Below are positions 35,701 through 47,650 of a stretch of 64,000 nt of DNA, in pieces. Location of the stretch: NCBI GenBank assembly GCA_911728455.2, contig OU452228.1, forward strand, positions 15,576,104 through 15,640,103, read 5' to 3'. The position numbers and the translations under genes are program-made. The notes beneath the pieces are model-generated. The model searched no databases, was not told the DNA's origin, and saw only the letters and a program-made list of their open reading frames with translations. Positions within the stretch are counted from its first letter, which is position 1. The number at the start of each line of letters is the position of its first letter. Source of the DNA: Marthasterias glacialis. Lineage: Eukaryota > Echinodermata > Asteroidea > Forcipulatida > Asteriidae.

Positions 35701-37080
35701 TATGGTTGGGGCCTATCATTTGTTTCCTGTTTGTTTTGTTTTTTGCATCAACTAAGAACAAATTTGTCTTTGGTCTAACTCTTTTTGAAATAAAGACTTG
35801 AGTTTTCTGCACGACCCACAGTGTAAAATCGGCAGTAGAAAATCCTGAATTTCACCTTCGTAATATTCTTTGAAACATTTATGTATGCAAGCATATTTTG
35901 TTTCCTGATATGTATCCATATTTTCTTCTTTTTACTTAGAGGGGTATGTTGCCTTTGGATTGGGCACTTTTTGGCTGTAAAAAGTGTTTGTTATGAAATA
36001 AATATTGTTGAAAAGACATTTTAAAAGCAGAATATAATTTGATTCCCATAAATATCCTCTGAAATTGTGGGGTTTTCGTGTAATTTCCTGACAGAACACG
36101 GTGCACCATTTTGTAGAACCAAATTTTTGACTCCACAAAATGTTTCTATAGACTGTTGTTCCGCTGGTTGTATTTCCAGAGGCAAATTCAAAGTTGTTTT
36201 AATCATTACTCACTAATTACAACCCACTGGAGGTGTTTTACTGCATGAACAACTTTTAAAAAAGATTAAAGGAGCAATTTCAAACAGCAACATTTTAAAA
36301 GGTTTGAAGGCAGTGTGCCCCCTTTAAAATATCTAAATTTTGGCCACAGCGATATTTTTTGAAAGTGTGTGTGTCTTATCGCACATGCCACATTGATTTA
36401 TTATACCAAAACACAGCAGAGAGGATTTTTACAGTTTAGTGTGTAGAACTGCTAGTTTAAAATATTATTTTGTTTGAAGTAACTGAAGGGTGAAATTCCC
36501 CGTTGGAATTACAGAAGTAGACTCTGTTTTTTTTCATAACAATTTTAAGATAATTATTTATGTTTTACCCTTACATTGATGTGATATTTTCATTATTGGT
36601 GTACGGGCAAAATCAAAATAACATTCGTTATCCCCAATGCAATTTTTACATCAGTTTCAAAAGTTGACACTTTTTTTTGGGTGTGATCTATGTGCAGACT
36701 TTATATTGGCTTTCTACCTTGACGTTTTACTGATTGTGTTTGAGTTCCGATTTATCACACATGGTTTCAGTCAGTATTTAACCTGTCACCTTCATGGTTT
36801 ACATACTTTAAGTGTATTCAAATTACTCGTTAACCATTTGTATCGAGTGAATAACAAAAGTAAGCACTTTCATTTAGATAGTGTTCCTATCATGCAATGC
36901 TGGCACCGGAGCATGATGCGTAATTTCTGGTATTCATTGTGTCACAGCTCTCTCCACACACAGCTTTTTGTAGCCTTGATCAAGGCGCGGCAGCCGGCCG
37001 GAGTGGTTTAGTCGCATTTTGCCATATATTTTTATGATCCCCCCAATCGAGTATGCTGTGCCCAAAACTCCAGCATAGGG

Positions 37081-37226
37081 GTCGATTTCACAAAGCACTA
37101 AGATTCATCTTAAGATGAGTTGTCAGTATTACCATAGTGATTTGCATTGTGACGTCACACTTTGCTTAGCAACTAAGAGTGATTTGCAGTTACGATCAAT
37201 CTTAGCTCTTTGTGAAATCGAGCCCA
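37081..37226. mobile_element. TIR element, 146 bp (family M4)
   Basis: GTCGATTTCACAAAGCACTA at the left pairs with the right end TAGCTCTTTGTGAAATCGA; CATCTTAAGATGAGTTGTCA and a GTGACGTCACACTTTGCTTA core lie inside. A piece of the same family is at 41264-41406. Confidence 0.7.
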
Positions 37227-37683
37227 GGATGTGCAGCGCTTATACAGTACACAGTGTGTGTGTTCGTTGTCCATGTGTGCCGAGTGTATCATCCTGGCGG
37301 AATCCGTGTATGGAGTGTGTGGGGGACTATGTATCATCCTTACGGACACCATTCTTGGATAACTCGGGGCTAAAGGAAAGTGCAAAGACAGCCTTGATCA
37401 AGGCTCAGCTTTTTGGTGTATTTAATAGGCTGGCTAATGGCCAGGAAATATTATGTGAATTCAAACTTTTGTGCCCTGTCCATCTTGCGCGTAAACTTCG
37501 AAAAGGAAAAACAAACTTCCTCCAGGTTTATATAAAGCTAAGATTTCACACACTTCGGAAGAGTAGAATAACATGTAAATTACACGATGTGCATCATCAG
37601 AAAAAGTTAGTGTTACTTTACTTGCCCATGAAATAATGCTTAATATATAATGGTGTAACAGAGACTCAAAATTAGTGTTGTGT

Positions 37684-38011
37684 ATAGATGGGTTGCAACA
37701 GACGCCATCTTTGATGACAATTTCTATTTTGGCTCGCGTCAATTTCTATTTTGGCGCGTGTCAAGCTCTGTAAATTTCAACGCAGCTCGAGTTGCTTACT
37801 GACCAATCATGAATGGAGTTTATGAAACGCACGCATGGGTAACGCACAGTTGTACACTAAAAAAATGAGCTGTGATTGTCATTAAAGATGGCTGACTTTT
37901 CCCATTGTTGCCGTCATGTAACGCACAGCTGTATGCTTGAAAATGAATTGTCATTGTCATAAAAAGATGGCGAATGTTTCCCATTGTAGGCATCATGTGC
38001 AACCCATCTAT
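37684..38011. mobile_element. TIR element, about 328 bp
   Basis: Ends ATAGATGGGTTGCA and TGCAACCCATCTAT. The inside holds two or three diverged units with GATGGC, TTTCCCATTGT and ACGCACAGCTGTA. MITE-like; superfamily unknown. Confidence 0.7.
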
Positions 38012-39523
38012 TTAGCATTATATTGTGTACAATTACAGCCTTCTGCCATTTTGGTCTAGTTCTCTGAAGTCAATGACAAAAGTCATGACGACAGGTGAAA
38101 CCCCTCCCCCACCCCCACCCCCCATATCATACCAATGGTGCCAGATTATTTGACGAGCAGAAGGGAGATATGGGAGCTATCTTCCCTTGGTATTATGGCA
38201 GTCTTTTATGCCCCTAGAGTTAAATCAAATATTCAAATATAAAAAGAACCTACCGATCACCAAGATTGTAAAGTAATCGATATCACATCACCCTCGGCAC
38301 AGAGGGGGCGTAAGAGTAAAATTAATTTAACTTCAGGGGAATAGTGAAAAAAACATTTTTGTATTTAAGGGATGTAATATTATTGCTCAGTATAAATGTT
38401 TTTTCACATTTATTAAAATGCCACAAAATAAAAATAACTATGTACAGACTTGAGTTGCTGTTGCCCGTGTCATTCAATGCTTGTTTTTCATGGGGAAAAC
38501 TAAAACTTTGGGGCCAAATGAAATACTACATAACTAAATGCGCAATATCTTTTACAGATTTCGACCTATTCATGTCACAGGAGTGTTTAGTGATTTTTAT
38601 TTTTTTATTTGTTTTGGGGGGTTCGTTTCTTCTTAAAACAAACTGAAGCAAGAAAAACAAACTGTCTTTGTAATTTTTCTCATTTATTGAAAATTTCAAT
38701 AAAAAAAAAACATTTCTTGAAATTTAGTAATTTTGAAATTTGTTATTAATTTGCTGCCAGTACTTCCAAGACCATCTAATGTCACGCTCACAGAAAATGT
38801 GCCATTAGCCTTTTTGAGGTACATGTATGGCGGACGCTATAGGAATGCACCGTTTGGTTTGGGACAAATTTACCCAAACCAAATAGCGCCCTCCACCATT
38901 GTGTCCACCATATTTCAAAATGGCTTATAGATCACTGTGAGTGCATCCACACTTGCTGTGTTATAAAACACGAATAATAACTAGGCACAAGTCAAACGCC
39001 TCGCCAGTTAAGTGTTCATTTCAATTAAAGTTTTTAAAATTTTCTAAATAAGAGTTATCGGTGTTCAACCTTTGCAATATTACCAGTGATGACATATTGA
39101 CGATACAAAATCAGCTCATATAATAATTAACAACAAATTGTCAGGTGAATTGGGTCAATAGAGCCCTTGCAAGTAAATGTAACCAAACTGCTGATAAAGC
39201 ACCCAACTGCAGATAAAGTACCCAACTGCAGATAAAGCACCCAATTGCTGATTATGTACTGAACTGCTGATAAAGTTGCAGCACAAGAAAAACTTGCATT
39301 CAAATAGTGTCAACACTTTATTAGACACCATTCAGTTCAGTACAATCATTATTATAAGCCCAGACATGGCTATATTTTCCATAAAAATGTCTGGGGGAAA
39401 AAAATTGAAACAGAAATTTGGTTTTGTTTCAGAAATATTAATAATAATGTTAACATTGGAAACATTGGAAAACTTCAATTCAGGACATCATGACCTTTAC
39501 TCCGGCCTTTCTTTGGTTGATTG

Positions 39524-39970
39524 AGTAGGTTACATCTTGCGGCTGTTACGGGCATTTTAGTACAAGCCACTCGCAGCCGCTATGATCTCTTAGTAGGTCA
39601 CATCTTGCGGCTGCTATGGGCATTTTAGTACAAGCCACTTGCAGCCGCTATGATCTCTTAGTAGGTCACATCTTGCGGCCTCTTGCGGCTGCTATGGGCA
39701 TTTTAGTACAAGCTACTTGCAGCCATTATGATCTCTTAGTAGGTCACATCTTGCGGCCTCTTGCGGCTGCTATGGGCATTTTAGTACAAGCCACTTGCGG
39801 CTGCTATGATCTCTTAGTAGGTCACATCTTGCGGCCTCTTGCGGCTGCTATGGGCATTTTAGTACAAGCTACTTGCGGCCGCTATGATCTCTTAGTAGGT
39901 CACATCTTGCGGCCTCTTGCGGCTGCTTTGGGCATTTTAGTACAAGCCACTTGCGGCCGCTATGATCTCT
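39524..39970. repeat. six-unit minisatellite, 68- and 78-bp units
   Basis: Each unit reads GTAGGTCACATCTTGCGGC, then GCTGCTATGGGCATTTTAGT, ACAAGCCACTTGCGGCCGCT and ATGATCTCTTA. The first two units are about 68 bp; later ones carry an extra CCTCTTGCGG and reach about 78 bp. Because 78 is a multiple of three the array stays open in frame, which explains the 118-codon ORF; it is not a gene. Confidence 0.9.
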
Positions 39971-41263
39971 AAGGGACTAATATAAAGCTAACAGCAGATG
40001 CTCATGATGCTCCAATTCATTTGTGTTTATACAAGCAGGAGATTTATTTTACACAGACGTAACCCAAGAAATTTTAGCTGATTGTTTTGAGCCAATCCAA
40101 AGAAAAACGTAAAGTTTGCAAACTGTTTTATTACAAATTTGAACTTTCCGTCGTTGATGCCGATTTATAGTGGATGTCCTGAGTTTCACTGTTTTCAAGT
40201 CAAAATTTGACTACCAGGTCCACTGCACAATCATGACTGATCAAAGGAATGAAATCATGCCAATGTTGCAATAAATAAAATGGCTGAAGCACTAACATTA
40301 AAACATAAGAAGTAAAAGTTTACCAACTACATGAAGTGTGCCAGATATGGCCATCAGCTTTAAACCTACAGTTTATCCAATTCGTCCTGATGCCAAAAGA
40401 ATTCAAAAAGTGGAGTGACTTGAAACTATGGGAACGACCACCATTTCCTACCACAGCTGCATTGGTACAACCCCTCACAACGCGCAATGCATCGCACCAT
40501 TGCATGATGCCTATGAAAGGGTCTCATAATTATAATTCAAACATGGCTCTGCCCATAACAATGCATGCTTTGAGACACTCGTCGGGTGTGATAAAGTGCT
40601 ATATAAGAAGTGAGTTTTTGTTTTTTTGCTGTGGTAGCAGTGTCATTGAGACAAACAGAGAGGTTTCATGTGACGTCACCCGAGACCTTTTTCTAATGCT
40701 GCGTGCACAAACAGACACTGGAAATCATTCAGCAGACGACGCGCCAGCCATTGAGTTTGTACATGGCATTACCCAACATGGCTGCGAAACGAACTTTTCC
40801 CGGGGTCATGCAACCTCTCTATAGAATACATTTTTACACTGAAGGCTTGCTGCCTATTACATGGGTAAGGCCCCCCTACAAAGTAAGGGCAAAGTTCAGG
40901 TGTTACAACAATGTACAGACCATGTCACCTTCTTTACAAAAAGAGTGACCTTGTACATTCCAGGGCATTTCCTGGTAGGCAAGATTTAACACTGTTCACA
41001 TAATATTTTACAGTTTTGTGTCATAACCACCCCCAAACAAGAATAGTAAAATTAACAGCTGAACTTGTTTTGAAATACAACCCTCTTTCTTCATCTCAAG
41101 AGTTGATAAAAAAATTTAATGTGCAATTTCCATAAAATGCAGCATTTAATGTTTTGTTCCACTGAGCTGTGTATAAATTTTGCCTGCAGGAAGTCCAGGC
41201 TCTGCGGCTCTTTTTGCAAACTTTAATGTTACACGGTCTACAACAGGCTTGCCACACTCCATG

Positions 41264-41406
41264 TAGTCAAGAGGATTTCTTAAGATTGATCTTAAGACCT
41301 TTATCAATCTTAATAGCTAAGCAGAGTGTGACGTCCCAATACAAATCACTATGGCGACATTGCCAACCCATCTTAAGACGAATCTTAGTGTTTTGTGAAA
41401 TTTGAG
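41264..41406. mobile_element. partial M4 element in the SPCS3 3' region
   Basis: GATTGATCTTAAGACCTTTA, GCTAAGCAGAGTGTGACGTC and CTTAGTGTTTTGTGAAATTT match the copy at 37081-37226 with gaps. The left end is missing. Confidence 0.55.
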
Positions 41407-41407
41407 A

Positions 41408-41565
41408 GGCCTGATACTTCACGAAGGCAATGGAGGCAATTGCCTCCGTTGCCCCTGGTCATTGCCTTGGTGCCCTTAAAATGTTCCAATAGAAATTTAC
41501 AATGTCCTCATAGAGGTGCCCTTTCTCAAGAAGAGAATGCCCTGGTGCCCTTGCCCTTTCAAGCC
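41408..41565. repeat. GGAGGCAATTGCCTCC repeat family copy
   Basis: Contains CAATGGAGGCAATTGCCTCC, then TTGCCCCTGGTCATTGCCTT, GGTGCCCTT and a CATAGAGGTGCCCTTTCTC end. It lies between the M4 fragment and the 41571 hairpin. Confidence 0.65.
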
Positions 41566-41570
41566 GGATA

Positions 41571-41708
41571 GACAACTTTGGAAATACTTTTTACGCGCGC
41601 GTTAGCGGTGGAATGAGGTGCATGCTGGTCTAGCTTGTAACTTACTAGACCAGCATGCACCTCATTCCACGGCTAATGCACGCGTGAAAAGGTATTTGCG
41701 AAGTTGTC
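41571..41708. repeat. long palindrome in the SPCS3 3' UTR
   Basis: Arms of about 63 bp around an 11-nt loop. The inner 26 bp (GTGGAATGAGGTGCATGCTG and on) pair perfectly; the outer parts carry a few mismatches. It starts 24 nt past the SPCS3 stop, so the mRNA would carry it if the 3' UTR exceeds about 160 nt. Probably a small MITE. Confidence 0.8.
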
Positions 41709-41732
41709 TTTGATTGCATACTATCTCTTCCA

Positions 41733-41862
41733 TCATATTCTCTTCCTGCTGTACTCGTCTGGGAATCTAAATACGTGTTTTCCCTCGCCACCAACCCGTG
41801 GCAGCATGCCGGCTCCTGGTATTACGTTCCAATTCAGTGTCATCGTAATGTTGTCGTGTCCT
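41733..41862 (-). CDS. SPCS3: SPCS3 exon 4 with stop
   Basis: Acceptor CATCTGCAG before AGGACACGA; 130 nt ending in TGA at 41735-41733. Encodes [20 protein letters not shown] and a [15 protein letters not shown] tail. Confidence 0.95.
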
Positions 41863-44800
41863 CTGCAGATGGTAACAGATGAAAGAGAGAAAGAACACTT
41901 GAGAAATATGTTGACCCCAAATCATCATGGTCCATCATTTTCCAATCTATTGAAAGTCAGACTTCAGAGGAAGTCTTTAGTCAGAATACGACACATTTCT
42001 GATATCATTTTTTTTTTTAAACGGTACATTCTTGGCAACAAACTTTATATATCAATAGATGATTAAAGTTGGGTTTATCCCCGACGATCCGATATCTTAT
42101 TTGAGAAGTTGTCCTGATTTTGCAGGGTTTGGGACTCTAGGCCCAAGTAACAACTGTTTATCACTTGGGCCAGGCATTACCAATCTTATCAAAGTCCAAA
42201 TATTTGGGTGCTGAGTTACCGCAGACTGGAGCAATTTGTATGATTTTGGAGGGTCTCAAGCCACAGACACTAGGTCGGGACTAACGTAAAATAAACCAGA
42301 GAACGTCCGTAACTTAAGTCATTGTGGTCTGGAACAATTTCTAAGACCTTTGACTAGTCCATGCGTGCTGGCATTTTAAGCTGTAAATTACTGCCTTTTT
42401 TGTTTTGTTTTAAATTCCAAATAAAATTCTAGAACTAATGACTGCAAACAAGGCATACACAAGTTCAAAGATGACTTCCCAAACTTTATTTGGGTTACAA
42501 CTTGAACTTACACAAAGGTCATTTTAAGGTTCCATGGTGTGTTGTAACCAATACAATTTTAATCGGCCCTGCCAATACTGTCCGAAAATAGGGCCAATCT
42601 AATTGGCCTGGGACAGAGGGCCTACTACTAATGCCCATCTGGCTATCTAATATAATTACTCATCCTCAGAAAACTAGATAACTTAGAAGAAAATTAGATA
42701 ACCTAGTAGAAAACGAGATGACCTTGTAGAAAACTAAATAACCTACACAAAATGGTAGTAGAAAACTAGTTAATCTAGTAGAAACCTAAATTATCTAGTA
42801 AAAAAGTAGATAACCTACAAAACACTGTAGTAGAAAACTAGATAACCTAGTAGAAAACGAGATGACCTCGTAGAAAACTAGATAACCTAGTAGGAAAACT
42901 AGATTTTTGATAACCTAATAGAAAACTATTTAACCTAGTAGAAAACAAAATGACCTTAGTAGAAAATTTGATAATCTAGTAGAAAACTAGATCATCTAGT
43001 AAAAAAGTAGATAACCTATGAAACACTGTAGTACAGTAGGAAACTAGATACCCTAGTAGAAAACTAAATAACATCGCAGTAAACTAGACAACATCAGAGA
43101 AAACTAGAACTATAACTAGTAGAAAACTGGATATTAACCTAGTAGAAAATTAGTTGAAACTTAGTAGAAAATTAGTTATAACCCAGTGGACAACTAGATA
43201 ACCCAGTAGAAAACTAGTTAACCTTTTCATTAGAAACTTTCCAGAGATACAGCATACAAGAACAACACCCTGACAAACTTACTTCAGACCATTGCCGTCA
43301 TCATAAAATGGGTATTTCAGGCTCATTTTCTTCAAGTCCAAGTTAGCCTTGCTGCCACGCTTGATGATCTTGTCCCACAAAACCACCTGATTTAATTTCT
43401 GAAACAACACAGAAAGAAAAGAGAGTTGAGAGCTGAACACAACAAACTCACTCTAGTACGGATGTCCATGCTGAATGAGAAGCAAGAGTGGAAGAAATTA
43501 TTCCAGTTACAAACTTTTATCAGGTGATTTCCAGTTCTTCGTCACATTCTAAAATCATATCGGTGAAAACTAGGTCTAGTAATCCTCATAAAATCTGGAC
43601 TAAATGGTATCACATATTTATTTATTTATTTATTTTAATATTTATTCTCAATTTTTACAATAACAGACACAGAAACATCAAGATTTCACTTCAAGATGTG
43701 ATGAACACTTACATTGTGTTCCGTCTCATATTCTACCATCAGATAAAGAAATAACTGCTTGGTGTTCCACGTGAACAGTGGGTCAAGGTCAGATGTAAGG
43801 TCAAAGGTTATGTGACCTCGGTCAGCTTTCTCGCCATGTGGGGTGTAGGTATTTTTCCTGTTGGAATAAAGATACTTTCCTTAATCAATCAATTAAACGT
43901 CATTTATACAGCGTCCAAATCAAAGGCAAAGGCGCTGGGAGAGAAGAAGAATTACTAGTTGTAATCCTCCGGAAATAACTGGATTTTCAGGACTTTCTTG
44001 AAAGTGTGTTATCTGTGATGTGATCTATCTGGGAGCTTGTCCCAGAAATGGGAATATCCGACTGCCATTTTTTTCATTCAATATCGTGACCATAGAAGCA
44101 AGGGTCCTTGCTCTATGTTGTGACCAAAAATAATTGGTCGAGAGTGAAAAAGTATCGGTCAGCATGGTCAGACACAGCTCTTTTGTCTTCCCACACTCTT
44201 GACCCCCATGTAATTCAATTGCATTAAATCATAAATGGTACCAGACACCGACCCCAGTCTTTTGCGTGCAAATAATTTCAACCGGTGGAAGCCGTTTTGA
44301 AAAACACGAACCATGGCAGCTTCCCGACAGCTGTTGAATGAGAGCACAGCCCAAAACAGCACGTCTTACAGGAAATCTAGCTGCAAGCTGTGCTCTCATG
44401 AAATAGTTGTTGGAAAGCCGTTTCGATCACAGCTCAGTCACATCAAGTTTGTGGTTCGTGTTTTTCAAAAGGGCTTTCTTCAGTTTACATTGTTTGCACG
44501 CAAAAGTCTATGAAGGCCAAGATTAAGGACTGATATTTCAGAATAGTCAGTAAGATGACTAGTCATCAGCAGTTTTTGATAGCTAAGACCTCAGACAACA
44601 CATCCAGACTGTTAAAATGTTAATTTAAAATGCTGCACAGATAGCGCTACCCCACTGCACAAATTTTTGAAGTTCCCATTGCAGGGCGTATTAACTAGGC
44701 CATGTGGCCAAGGATCAGCCGGTATGTCAAAATCAGCCAGCCACACTAGTAAAGGGGCTAGGTTAGATAGATCAGGGTTAGATATGACGGCAGTTTTTAC

Positions 44801-45912
44801 CATCACTACAGTAGGCCTAATTGCTTTGTTCTTGAAAGGGCAAGGGCACCAAGGCATTTTCTTCTTGATAAAGGCCACCTCTATGAGGAAATTGTAAACT
44901 TCTATAGAGGGTATGCACAGCCCTTTTCCAACAGTAAACTTACGACCGTTTTGACCTCATTGAGGGCGCCATTGTACATATCTCTATTTGCGGGGCTCAT
45001 GACGTCAGATGCATAAGCCCAAGGTCTATTGGAACATTTCAAGGACACCAAGACAATGACCAGGGGCAACGGAAGCAATTGCCTGTGTGTGTGAAGTATC
45101 ATCAGGGGACAGTGCTAAGTGCTAGTGCTAGACCCAGTAACTGAGGCGCTGAACTCCTTTTTTTGAGATTTTGACATTATCAGTTGTACTAGCGCCCCGG
45201 CCCAGGGGCGTTTTCAAGAGTTAATGCAAATGGGCTATTTGCTGGGACTTTTCACAACAAAACTGCCCAAAATGACAACAAGGACATGACAAAACAGCTG
45301 GAAAATCGCCTACCTACTGGCTTCTCAAGATATCACAGATAATACAATTGGCATTTAATTGTACTCGCAATCTTTTACTGTCCTCCAAATCGATGCGTTT
45401 TGGGGGACTAAAACACTTGCAGTCAGGTCAGGCATGACACTGCAGGAGTCCAACCACCCCCCCCCCCCCCCACCCACCACCACCACTCACTGGCCAGCTG
45501 GCACTGCCCACCCCCATCACCATATTGGCATCAGCCATTTATTCGTACAAAGTTTCCTAAATAGCATATAGTTCTAAAAACAAAAACATAAAAGTTACAA
45601 CCATATCCCTGACCATGAAGGAATGGACGAATCTTCCAGACCCGGCCCCTACTGCCCTAACAATACAGCGCATTGAGCGCACACTTCACTGGTCAGGAGA
45701 CACATTCGTCATTAGCTTTCATCGTGCATTGACTATTTATGTACATTTTAATACGGAAAAAATACTCACACCAGATGTTTTTCAGTTTCCATGTAAACTG
45801 GGGCGATATTGCTGTCAAAAGCCGTCGTCAAAAAACAACCAAATGTAAGGGCTGCCATAACACTGAGCGTGAAGGCAAATATAGTGTTTGCTCTTGATAA
45901 AACATTGTTCAT
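41733..45912 (-). CDS. SPCS3: signal peptidase complex subunit 3 (SPC22/23), complete
   Basis: Essential accessory subunit of the ER signal peptidase, which cuts signal peptides from secretory and membrane proteins. Exons on the minus strand: 45912-45770, 43857-43713, 43398-43283, 41862-41733. They total 534 nt, i.e. 177 residues (human 180), with phases 2, 0 and 2 matching. The N-terminus [20 protein letters not shown] and the following [13 protein letters not shown] form the single membrane-crossing helix. The luminal part has [52 protein letters not shown] and [17 protein letters not shown], all family hallmarks. It ends [10 protein letters not shown], somewhat unlike the mammalian tail. 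No upstream exon is required. The start ATG at 45912-45910 matches the family start. Confidence 0.96.
42665..43225. repeat. degenerate minisatellite with AGTAGAAAACTAGATAACCT unit
   Basis: About 25 imperfect units of 19-23 bp fill the last SPCS3 intron (41863-43282) next to exon 3. Units vary mostly by single bases and short losses; some are merged. Confidence 0.85.
43283..43398 (-). CDS. SPCS3: SPCS3 exon 3
   Basis: Acceptor TTGTTTCAG, donor CTGAA|GTAAGT; 116 nt, phase 0 to 2. Encodes [19 protein letters not shown] and ends [11 protein letters not shown]. Confidence 0.97.
43713..43857 (-). CDS. SPCS3: SPCS3 exon 2
   Basis: Acceptor TTCCAACAG, donor CACAAT|GTAAGT; 145 nt, phase 2 to 0. Encodes [20 protein letters not shown] through VEYETEHN. 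Confidence 0.96.
44256..44512. mobile_element. palindromic TIR element, about 257 bp, in SPCS3 intron 1
   Basis: CAGTCTTTTGCGTGCAAATA at the left pairs with TTTGCACGCAAAAGTCTA at the right. Pairing continues through GTTTTGAAAAACACGAACCA, and GAATGAGAGCACAGC pairs with GCTGTGCTCTCAT near the centre. The rest of intron 1 (43858-45769) holds pieces of the GGAGGCAATTGCC family (44826-45100) and a C-run at 45450. Confidence 0.7.
45770..45912 (-). CDS. SPCS3: SPCS3 exon 1, membrane anchor
   Basis: ATG at 45912; donor CTGGT|GTGAGT; 143 nt ending in phase 2. Encodes the cytosolic start and membrane helix. The 5' flank (45913-46200) has several GGCTCCG/CCGGAAG words but no clear core promoter element. 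Confidence 0.95.
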
Positions 45913-46423
45913 TTTGGAACTGTTTTAGGACCTTCTTGATCTAGAACTAGAAAATCGTGTTATTTTTCTGTGGTCTTGCACCCTTGTTATACTAAACCGT
46001 TAGAGAGTAAATATCCACGCTATAACGCAGGACCATTCTATCTGTCTAAAGACGATGTGGCTTCCAGCCATTGGTTGAGGGCGCTATTCAACGTATGCCG
46101 TACCGAGGCCCTTTTCGGAACCACGGGTTTGGGCTCCGGAAGTTTCGGGCTCCGAGCTAGATACGGCTCCGTAAGTTAATGCATGAAAGAAGCCTTCCTC
46201 CATTGTTAATTGTAAAGACAATTTTACATCAGATTCAGTCTTCCCCCAATAATTATGTAAATGTCAATAGGTGGCCGATATACTCTGTCGTTTCAAGGCT
46301 CACTCCAATTTCTTAGTAAACACACCACACTTAAAAGGTACGTAGGCCTATATCATGGAGCAATAAACTATGCAATTGAGGCTATGGGACCTCCAGGTAC
46401 CACAGTACTGACAAGAAACTCCC

Positions 46424-46503
46424 TGTTGACTGGTGGTCATACCTTATTCGAGGAAATGATGTCAGTTGACTGGTGGTCATACCTTATTCGAGGAAATGAT
46501 GTC
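46424..46503. repeat. 40-bp tandem duplication
   Basis: TTGACTGGTGGTCATACCTT followed by ATTCGAGGAAATGATGTCA occurs twice in a row without difference, so the duplication is recent. Confidence 0.9.
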
Positions 46504-46978
46504 ACTAATCATATGTTGATGATGTTTTCTCGTTGTTCCTTTGCGTATCCTGTTCCATCCCGCTGTGTTTCAAATACTAATTAATTGGTTCCCATTGACA
46601 TTGTTGTCCCATTAGTTAGTCCCATTGATTGAGTGGTCCCATTGGTCACATTATTCTCTGAAACAATTTCAGAAACTATTCCGGAAAGGATCACCAGCAT
46701 CAAATTTTAGGATCGAGTTCCGCACCCGAGATCCCGGGGTCTGGACCCTCTCCAATTCTTTCTTTTTTATGTTTAACAAATATCAAACAAGGGGAAGTTG
46801 GAAAATTATACATGATTTATGTGTGGAGGGTGGTTAAACAAACTCTGTAAACTTTTCTCAGAAGGTTTAGTGAGAAGAAGAAGACGAAGAAAAATAAGCA
46901 AAGAGTAGGCCTAAATAATGCAATTGTTTTTTTCGTTTGATTATTTGTTTGCTTGTTTTTTTTGTTTGTTGGTTTTTT

Positions 46979-47272
46979 GGTTAGTTGGTTGGTTGGTTGG
47001 TTGGTTAGTTGGTTGGTTGGTTGGTTGGTTGGTTGGTTGGTTGGTTGGTTGGTTGGTTGGTTGGTTGGTTGGTTGGTTGGTTGGTTGGCTGGTTGGCTGG
47101 TTGGCTGGCTGGCTGGTTGGTTGGTTGGTTGGCCGGTTGGTTGGTTGGTTGGTTGGTTGGTTGGTTGGTTGGTTGGTTGGCCGGTTGGTTGGTTGGTTGG
47201 TTGGTTGGTTGGTTGGTTGGTTGGTTGGTTGGTTGGTTGGTTGGTTGGTTGGTTGGTTGGTGGTTGGTTGGT

Positions 47273-47303
<31 letters not shown>

Positions 47304-47366
47304 GTTGGTTGGTTGGTTGGTTGGTTGGTTGGTCGGTTTGTTGTTTGGTTGGTTGGTTGGTTTGTT
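46979..47366. repeat. (TTGG)n array of about 390 bp
   Basis: Nearly pure GGTT tetranucleotide with GGCT and GGCC variants, a few phase slips and a GGCT-rich block at 47273-47302. All frames stay open, so the ORFs of 140-190 codons here are artefacts. It is followed at 47371-47450 by the 3' part of an S-A SINE (plus strand). Confidence 0.95.
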
Positions 47367-47650
47367 GTTGTTTTTTTCACAGGACACTGGGGAAAGTCCT
47401 GAGTATACAGTTCTTAACACACATTTTGTGTATGGGGTAAAACAAAAATATTAAGCAAAGTTGTGTTTGTGACATCACAAACACCAGCTCTGGCTTTTTT
47501 GGATAGTAATGATGTTGTCAAAAGTCTCATGTAAAATAAAGGAAAATTGAGTGCGGTGTTTCCCATTTTATGTCATACATTTGTGTATTCTTTTTAGTTG
47601 TTTGTTGTTGTGCAATACATTTACCAATTTAAAGTGTTTATCAACAATAT

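Larger units (their letters stand above)
31531..41732. other. gene-poor interval between USP12/46 and SPCS3 (3' to 3')
   Basis: The two genes point at each other across about 10 kb. No ORF here translates to a family I recognise; the longer ones (33977-34396, 37115-37636, 40336-40824) overlap repeats or lack conserved sequence. The interval holds the elements listed separately, a pair of diverged 100-bp tandem units at about 31880-32090, a GGCTCT/GGCTTA run at 34000-34060 and a five-unit 19-21-bp repeat (CTGCAGATAAAG type) at 39185-39265. Long 3' UTRs of either gene could occupy part of it. Confidence 0.6.

Noticed and set aside
37115-37636. 173-codon ORF
   Set aside because: Its first third lies in the M4 TIR element and the rest resembles no protein family; likely chance.
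39616-39972. 118-codon ORF with a repeated MGILVQATC block
   Set aside because: It follows from a 78-bp minisatellite unit being a multiple of three; no homology and no sign of selection visible.
45970-46179. 69-codon ORF upstream of SPCS3
   Set aside because: No homology; it lies in the 5' flank of SPCS3, which is already complete at its N-terminus.
46817-47454. Overlapping ORFs of 140-190 codons (poly PTNQ / LVGW) on both strands
   Set aside because: They are translations of the (TTGG)n array, which stays open in several frames; no other coding sign.
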